Assembly: GCA_038380795.1 (NCBI GenBank)
Contig: CM076268.1
Coordinates: 29,583,501 to 29,647,500 of the forward strand
Direction: 5' to 3'
DNA length: 64,000 nucleotides
DNA from: Pyrocephalus nanus
Lineage: Eukaryota; Chordata; Aves; Passeriformes; Tyrannidae
Each line of letters starts with the position of its first letter. Within the stretch, counting starts at the first letter, position 1. This document shows, in pieces, positions 54,286 to 63,200 of the stretch. The notes beneath the pieces are model-generated. The model was not told the DNA's origin, did no database searches, and was given only the letters and a program-made list of their open reading frames with translations. A program made the position numbers and the translations under genes.

Positions 54286-57200
54286 CTATAAGTTTTTAGT
54301 ATGTCAAGTGTGTTACAGATGTCATCCACATCACTGGAAAATACTTATCTAGCTGATCTGGGACAGGGGAAGAGAAAGGTAAAAGTTAAGGCTTAGGCAA
54401 TGGTGATTTACAGAGAAGCTTTTTAGAATTGTTTCCTTATTTCAAACATAGTTTAACATGAGACATTTCAGTGTGATGCCTGCTATCTAATTTAATAAGT
54501 GTTAAATAAGTCTTAATAAGTGTTTTCTAAATTTGAATCCCCCAGACACGTCTAAGTCTATATATAAATAACTAACCAGGGTGCATATGTGCTGATTGGA
54601 ATGCCAAATACTTAACAAATAATTTCACACTTATACTAACAAACTGTTCAGATTCCCAGGGCAGAAAAATACACCTGTGTTTTTGCATACAAGGAAACAG
54701 CCTTCCTTAAAATTTCATACTTGCTTTTTTTTCCCCCCTGAACTTCTGGTATCACGATGTGTAAATGTTACCATGTCTGTGCTTCAGTTCATTGCTAAGA
54801 TTTTCATGGGGAAAGGGTCAGTTGTAAGTGTTGGGAATTTTTGTGCCTTTCTTTTCAGGGTTGCCTTCCTCTTGTGCTCATGTTTGATATGAAGGAAGAA
54901 ATTGAAGTAGAACCACAGTTTATAACCCAGCTAATGGAGCAGTTAGATGTCTTCATAAGCATTAAGCCCAAGCCAAAGCAACCAAGCAAGGTTTGTGCAA
55001 AGCTAATATATCCCTTTTAGGCTGTCATGGCAACTTTACAGAGCTGATGAGTTGACATGTCTGCTCTTCTTCTCTGACTTAATGGATCATAAACTTGTAA
55101 AAGGCATATATATTTTCTGCTTGAAATACCAGTTTAAATGATCTAGCAGCTCTACTTTATGATAATTTGCCTTTCATTAAATGTTTGATAATACCGAAGT
55201 TAGATTTTGCATAGAATATACTGATAAAGGAAATGAATTATGGGGAGACAAATTGTACCTGACTAGGACTACTCTTGACTGTTTTTTAAAGAAATTTGTC
55301 TAAAATTGCAGCCCCACACACAATCACAGTGTTCTCTAGCAATCAGAATTAAACAAAATGAAAAAATATTGTGACTATAAGAGTTGCTGTTACATGCAAG
55401 ATACTGAAAAGAGTCATGAAAAGCAGAAATACAAAATATTCCTGACGAGAGGTGTTCATTATAAAATCTTCAGGCCTGTATGGCAGTTGTCTGTGTGTTG
55501 TATATAAAGTCATTGCAGGCAAAACCTTGAAATATTAAGTGATCATTACACTGGGCCAGTAGGTAAGCTTCCCTTTATAGGGATGTATAAAATTGATACA
55601 AAGAAACACCCTGTAGAGAATGTACAAGAAACAATGGTTTTTTGCAATTTAATTTTCCAGGTACTTATTATTTTATTCTCAGACAGCTATAGATTTAATA
55701 GCTGAATTTAACATGAACAATTTAATATGACAATTTTCTTGTCCACTTCAAGGTATAGACCTCAGGTAAAAGAGAAGATAGGATTTTTAATTATTGATTC
55801 ACTTATCTAGATCTTGGGGCACTTGACATTTGGTGTGCTAAATAGCACCAAGGTACAATAATAATTTTCTTAGACAGGGAGGTCTTCCATCATTCTCACT
55901 GCAAGTGCACATGAAATCCCTAAACTTACTGTCAAGGCCACTGAATTTGACTGGCTGGTAATGGATGTTAGCTCATGCTGTCTCACACTGCTGTTATTGA
56001 TGGACATGGAGGAGTATTAAGAAGAGTTACCTGTGTTGCAGATCCATGTTATGAAGCTGTGTTACTCACTTATTTTCCTTTTCTGTTGTGTTTCATTGTT
56101 GTTTTCTTCCCCTGCAGTCTGTGATTGTAAAAAGTGTTGAACGAAATGCCTTAAATATGTACGAGGCACGGAAATGTCTCCTGGGACTTGAAAGTAGTGG
56201 AGTCACCATAGCATCAAATCCCTCTACTGTCTCGTGCCCTGTTGGTCTGTCTTGTCCTGGTTTGGATATTTTGTCCTCAGCAGGACTTGGACTCACTGGG
56301 CTTGGTAAGTGTTTATTCTTATTTTTATATCTTTAATAGATATATATTTGTTTGAAACTTAATTCGCTTGTACTAGAAAAAAGGACCAGATGTGTGTTTT
56401 GCATAAGAAGTCGTGTTAAGGCATTAGAGAATTCCAACAGCATCTGGCCTTTCAAGGGATTGCTGTTATACAGCTTCCTCCAAGGCTCTTGTAATCAGGT
56501 GTGTGACTCATCCCTGTAGAAACAAAATCTCTGGAAGCACTCAAACCACTCAGCTGAAAGGGAGGGAAATACAGGTGAGGTGGGATGTGCCTTTTACAAT
56601 GTCTTTGGCAACGTGATGCCTCAAGCTGCCCTGAATTTGTGTAGGTACTTAAGCCTGTCAGCAGTACAGGGAAGTTAACACCGCTAACAGCAAACTTCCC
56701 TTCTGGCTGTATTCACTGTAATTTAGGGATACATGAGCTTCTAGTTTAGACCTTCCTTATCAGTATGTAATTCAGGACAGAAATGTGGAAGTTTCCCTTC
56801 TTAATGTAATTTTATAGAAGCAGATCATGGCCCAGACTGGAATTACTGTTCTATTTTCAAGCTTTGTGACAGAAATGCATAGAAAGCCAAGCAGTCCCAG
56901 AAGAATTTTGTGACAAACCTTGACAAAACTGGTTCATGAAGCTGAGTTCTCCTGTCACCACCATGCTCCCTTGTGACCTGCCTCCCAGGAGTGCTGTGTG
57001 GTTCCATGTCACAGGCTGCCCTGGGGTCACACAGGGGCAAGTGTTTGTGCCATTTGACAGTGGGTTTTAATGCTGCTTTTGTGACTTCCTGTCATGCCTG
57101 CACTTTGGGGGATTGGAGTTTTTACCTTTCTAGTGTATAGTGCTGAGTTTATGAATCTTCTTACATGAAGAGCTGGTTTGAGGGAGCGCTTTGGCAGCAA

Positions 57201-60200
57201 GCAATGCATTTGGAGGGTGGCTTGCAGTCAGTATTGAAGATGAAAAAAGGAATTGAGTAGTCCTTAGTGTAGAAGTAGTGATTCATTCATGGGAGCTTCT
57301 GAGGAAAGGGTTATTGTCTGAAATCAAAGTAAGGTGGTGTAGTAGAGTTGCTTTCTTGTCTCTGTGTGATGCTGCTTTGAAACAAACATCAAAACAAAAC
57401 AAAAATTCATCAGAATAGAGGGGATACAAAGGGATGGTGGGGCTGAGAAGCAGCTGGTGCAGACTCTGCTAGGACAGTAGTTGGGGTCCAGTAGAAGGAC
57501 ATAAAAGATGCTCCAATTCTTCTTGGATATTTGATTCTGAGTTCAAGAACAGGCATTCTTAGTGTGCTCTGTGCACCAAATACACAGCAGGGTTAATATT
57601 AAAATTTGTTTGTGAAATACATGCTGATGCAATTTAGTGGGGTTTTGTTTGTTTGTTTTCAATTGGTACTTCTGTGAAAAATGCTTTTCTGCAGGTCTTA
57701 TCTAAATATTCACTTGCATAATTTTTTGCAGGTCTTTTAGGTCCAACAGCCCTGTCAGTGAACACCTCAGCTGCTCCAAACTCTCTTCTGAATGCCCTTA
57801 ACAGCTCTGTGAGCCCCTTGCAGAGTCCAAGTTCAGGCACTCCTAGTCCCACGTTATGGGCAACATCTCTTGCTAACACAAACACCACAGGTTGGTAAAA
57901 GTTCAATGTGAATTATATGATCTGGGCAACACTTAGTCATTAGAGTGACAATTGATGAGTCCAGAATAATTTGTTCTTTGGAACCCTGATTCCTGCATTT
58001 ATCTTAGCACAGATGGATGAGTAAATATGCAAATTTAAAGTCTAGCTTAATATAAACTTACAACATGCAGTCCCATGGGATGTTTTCATCTGTTTTATAA
58101 AAACAACTAAGTTAATCTAACCAGTAATGGCTAGATAAAGCATTATTTTTTGGCATGTAATTCTAATGGAAACTTTTTAGTAATCTATGAGAGCTACATA
58201 AAGACTTGTATAAAGTTGTATAATGCCTGAGAAAATGAAATAAGAAACTTAATCAGAACATAACCCAATTTTGTTGCAGGTTTTTCTGCTATTCCACACC
58301 TAATGATACCATCTACTGCCCAAGCAACCTTAACTAGTATTCTGTTGTCTGGAGTGCCTAATTATAGTCAAAACACTCCATCTCCACCACCAGGCTTGAC
58401 TCCTGTTGAAGTCCACGTTAACGGCATGCAATCAGAGAGTAAAAAAGTCTCACCTTCTTTAAATGGTCATGTAAAGGTAGGTGATGTCTCTGGAGAACCA
58501 GATCTCTTTGTACTAGACCTCTGCTGTGGAAAGCTGAAAGAGAAAATTATCTGTGTTAGTAGTTCTTAAAGCTTTTAAGTTTATAAATATAACAGCAGGG
58601 GTTCCAAATATGACTGAAAAACAAGAATATTCAGACATATTGTTCTCCTGTACCGGGGATAGGTTTCTTTTTCTCCTGCACAGATAGGAAATTGCTTCAG
58701 TGTTTCCTTAAGCATAAAAATCACTTTTGGGGGTTTTTGACTATCGTTCCAGGCCTCAAATATCAAGTATGCTGCACTGGCTGCCACATCGCTGGGGGAG
58801 AATGTGTTGAGCGCAAACCACAGTGATGCGGTGAGGCAAGCAAGTACTCATGGTGCCTCAGAACAAGTAGCTGCCAAGTCAAACAGTGAAGAAGGTAAGA
58901 TTTTGACGTTGCATTCCTTTGTCTGGTAATGTTTGTGCAGCCGACGTGCAGTTCATGAAACAAAAGCGTGAAGATATTCCCTCTGCATTGGGTTTGCAAC
59001 CATGTTACAGGAAAACAATCCCGGATCTCCCAGATTCGTTGTCAAAAGTCAATAGAAGGAGTGAGATGTACTGTTGATACACCTTAAATAACATAATGCA
59101 CTTGTAACATTTCACACATTCCGTAAGGACAGAGGGAAATAACCTATGAGAATTTTTTTTTCAGCAGCTTAAAACAATCTCTCCTGGTTTAAAATGATGA
59201 TTTATGTTTGCTTTTTAAAGGGGGAATAATTAAGGCCTTTGAGAACATTCTTGCAGAAAATTATGTGTAGAACACACAGATTTTTTCAGAATGCTTAGTC
59301 ATTTCTAATTGTCAGTCTTTACATTTAATCCTAATTAATTTTAGTTAAAGTAAATATTTTAAGAAAGAGAATGCTTAGTGTGTCTGCTATAAATGTGAAT
59401 GCCAACACCTTTTTTGGCCATTTGAACTCACATACTTGACTTCTTAACCTTAACCAAGAAGTCCACAACAGTTCTGTGAGGAGGAAGAGCAGATTTATCC
59501 CATAGTTGTCATTCCTTCGGTAAGTTCACTAGAGCATAAAAGGGGTGGTTGTTGTTTAACTATTCTTTTTATTGGTCTTGCAGGTTGCAATGATGCTTTT
59601 GTAGAAGTGGGCATGCCAAGAAGTCCTTCCCATTCAGCAAATACCAGTGATCTGAAGCAGATGATGAGCTCTTCCAAGCAGGCCTGTGCCAAGAGGCAAA
59701 CAGTTGAGTTACTGCAAGGCACCAAAAACTCTCACTTACAGTAAGTTGAGTGTATAAATACAGATTAATGGGACTTTCGCAACACAAAATTGATTAATAT
59801 GTTTTTGTACATAGGAGTGGTTCGGTCATAAGATACTCAAAGAACTAATTTATTTTGGCCTTGATTTTTAATCACATTAGGCATTATTATAGTCCCCAGT
59901 TTATCTGATAACTGCCAACTTTCTGTGCATCGTAAGTATTTTTTGTTTAAAAAAATAAACGTCTTTCTTCTCCCACAAAATAATAGGGATTCTTGTCAGA
60001 GGAACTTCCATTACCTGTTGCTAAAGGATATATTTTTACACTTTCCTTGTTTGTTTGCTTTGAGAATAGCTCCTAACGCAACTTCTTCCTTTTGTGTGTA
60101 CCTGAGGCTGTTTGCTTCTCAGAAAAACAATAATCAGGGCGTAGCATCATACTCTCCAACACTTGTCTCAGTGTTTGGTTGGGTTGGGGTTTTTTTTAAC

Positions 60201-63200
60201 GAGATAGCAGTGGGAAAGGCTCTTCTGAGTCACAATACCTCTTGGCAACGCAATGTTTTTGTTTGATGTACTTGTGTTTTCACTATTTCTCTTGGGAACT
60301 GTTTATCGCCACTCTTTTGAGACGCATATTTTCTTTTGTTTCGTTTATTTACACTCTTAAAGCTATGATATGTATTTCATTAACTCTGCTCTCTTAGTTT
60401 AGAAATCCAAGAATTCCTGCTAACCAGATTCTCTTGTTTGTATGTCAGTCAGTTGTTTGCATGCCTTGTTCTTTTAGTTGAGGACACAGTGCTCACAGTT
60501 TCCTTAGGGGATATTTTCGGGGTAGTAGTTTACAGCTTCTACAACATGATCACTGTGCTTTGAAGTCAGACTTTACTATTCTAGAGTAGCCTGAAATGTG
60601 GCTGATTTTTTTTAGGAGAAAAAAAAAGATTGCCTTAGGAGGTAAGGTAGGCATGTAGGACTTCAATTCTTGAAGGCATGTAGGACTGCAGATGTTGGAA
60701 CTTTAAAGGCAAGTAGGACCTATCTTAACTTTCTTAGTCCCTTGTTATGCAATCTGTATCCTACAGCTACCTGTTAGGATCTAACAGGTAACATGGGATC
60801 TATCTCTTAGAACTATCCTATAACTTTACCTGTTAGAACTGCTGGCCTGAGCAAGGCATTCAATTATTCCAGATACCAGACAGCTCAAAACTGAGTCTAC
60901 GCTCTGCCTCTTAGTTCATAATATAGGAAGGAGCAATACATGCTTTCTTTCACCGACCAACAGGTACAGGAGAGCTGAAACTTTTGGCAATATTGCTAAA
61001 AGATGTTTGTGTACTGACACATCTTGAATTTTACTGCCAAACTTCTCGGGGTAAAGTTCAATTATCAAAACTGCATTGCATGTTCACTGCATGTAAAAAG
61101 ATGGCTGAGTTAACAGTGCCTTTGCCCCCCCAGCACCGCAGAGAGGCTGCTCTCAGACGCAGAGTTAAGCGCTTCCGAGGGCCCCGTGGCTGACAAGAAG
61201 GCTCCTGGCAGTGAGCGGGCGGCAGAGCGAGCAGCGGCCGCCCAGCAGAACTCTGAGCGAGCTCGTCTGACCCCACAGCCCTCCTACGTCAACATGCAGG
61301 TACCAATCTCCCTGAATACAGCCAATTCCAGCATAAAACCTGCTAATTGCTGAGGGGAAATTAGCACGGAATGCACAGGTGACTGGAGACTGAATTGTCA
61401 TTAGCATTTCAGTAAAAGCATTCACAGCCAAGTCATTAACTCCTTTGGCCCAAGAGTGGGTTGTCAACGAAAATTCTGGGAGGCAGAAAAGCTCTTATGC
61501 TTCTGTTGAATAAGAAAAAATTAGGTACAGAAAAATTGGGTGGCTGTGTTAGTCTACATAAGCATCATTTGCCTTTAGGAAATCTTATATTGTTGCTTTG
61601 AGAGAATTACATCTACAGAAGACACTTTACAACTTTCCACAAGCAGTGTCAACACAATTTTTTTTATATAGCTTCAGGTTTTGTATATGGGGCTTAATTA
61701 CAGTTGTTTTGCTATACAAATGTACATACACTCCTTTTTCTTTTCTCTTGTACTGTTCCTACCTGGTTACCTACAGCCTACTACTATAAATGTTACTGCA
61801 AATCCCTCCAAGGAGGGAGGGAGACCCCTCTGACCTTTTGTCAGGCAGTAATAATAGGGTAGTTTTCAGTATAGATCTATCAGTGTGGGCATAACCAGAG
61901 TATAAGGAATAGAGGAACAAGATGAAGGTTAATGTTTTGCAGCTCTTTTCCTTAGTTATTCCTGTAATTATTTTTAGTAGAGAATGTAACACTTCAGGCT
62001 AATACTTCAGTTTTGTGTGTTTAGACTTGCTAACCTGTAATTCAGTGAGATGCAGCTTGTTTGATCAGGGGTATTTCAACTTCATATCTTCCGTTGTCAT
62101 AGGCAGTACAGATACAAGATTTTCTAAAATTCTCTCATGATTTAAGTTCTTTCCCTTTCACAAGATGAGTGTGTGGAGGAGAACTAAACTTGAAAGATTA
62201 TTAAAAATAACCATGATGCCTGGATTTGCTAAGATATATTTTATCTTTTTGGTACTGTTGAGAAATGTTTTAAATGTTGAGTGCAGATGGTTAAGGAAGA
62301 GAAACTATGCTTGAAAAAATGTCTTATTAAAAACAAATTAAATAAAAATTCTGCCTAAGCAGTTTGTAAATATTGCTACACCCTCACTCAAATGGATATT
62401 GGATAATTAATTAAAATCTTTATATTTCAGTGAACTAAAGCTCTAATTGGACTTTTGTCAAATTATTGTGCAGTACTTCAGGTTTCTCCTAGATATCTTC
62501 ACTGGCCACTCTAAAAAGCTTTGTTCTCATGAAGAGATGAGTACTGGAGTGACATTTAGTTAGAATGGCAATTAAGCTATCTTCTGCATGTTTAATTTTT
62601 AGGCATTTGACTATGAACAGAAGAAACTACTAGCAACCAAAGGTACGTGCATGAACAGTGACTTCTGAAAAGTTTGTTAGTACATGGATGAAATGATTTT
62701 CTGAAGCTTCAGTTCTGTAACTTGATTTTTAATCAAATCTGAAATTGTTAGTGAAACAACAATCTTGTCTATTAGTTTTGTATTCCAAAACTTTTTTAAC
62801 ACCAACATAGCATAAAATACAATATGAACAGCTTGCAGATGGGATATATAAGTATATCTGTATGCACATGATCCATATTGTCTTCAGAGTGCTCATAACT
62901 GTAATACCTGACTTTATTTGGATGCAAATTAAACTTATGATTTTTGTCGTGTTGGCTAAATGGCTACTTACTTCAGGGATTAAGTAAGTTACAAAATTAA
63001 GGGACTTCACCATATCTTTGACCTTTAAAAAAAAAAAAAAATCACACCAAAAGAAAACCAGAAGCTCCTCTTTTCAAAACACATACGATTCTTTTGGCTT
63101 CCATGCAGCCCTGTGTGGCTTAACTGTCTTCTGACAGAGTAAACTGCCTTCAGGAAGGGCAGGATTCAAGCTGTGTAGCAAGTTGGGGGTGTTTGGAGTG

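Larger units (their letters stand above)
52116..54858 (+). other. BICC1 intron 8
   Basis: 2743 bp, the longest intron in the compact 3' part. It contains T runs at 52590-52605 and a pure run of 28 T at 54255-54282. No exon, RNA gene or repeat family was recognised. Confidence 0.9.
59741..61133 (+). other. BICC1 intron 14
   Basis: 1393 bp. It contains a cluster of short degenerate direct repeats and a small perfect hairpin at 60641-60840. The acceptor is C-rich (seven C before AG). No gene was recognised. Confidence 0.88.

Noticed and set aside
57891..57896. Second GT (57895) as the main donor of exon 11
   Set aside because: It would shift the frame into exon 12 and lose the conserved TGFSAIPHL junction. 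The first GT keeps it.
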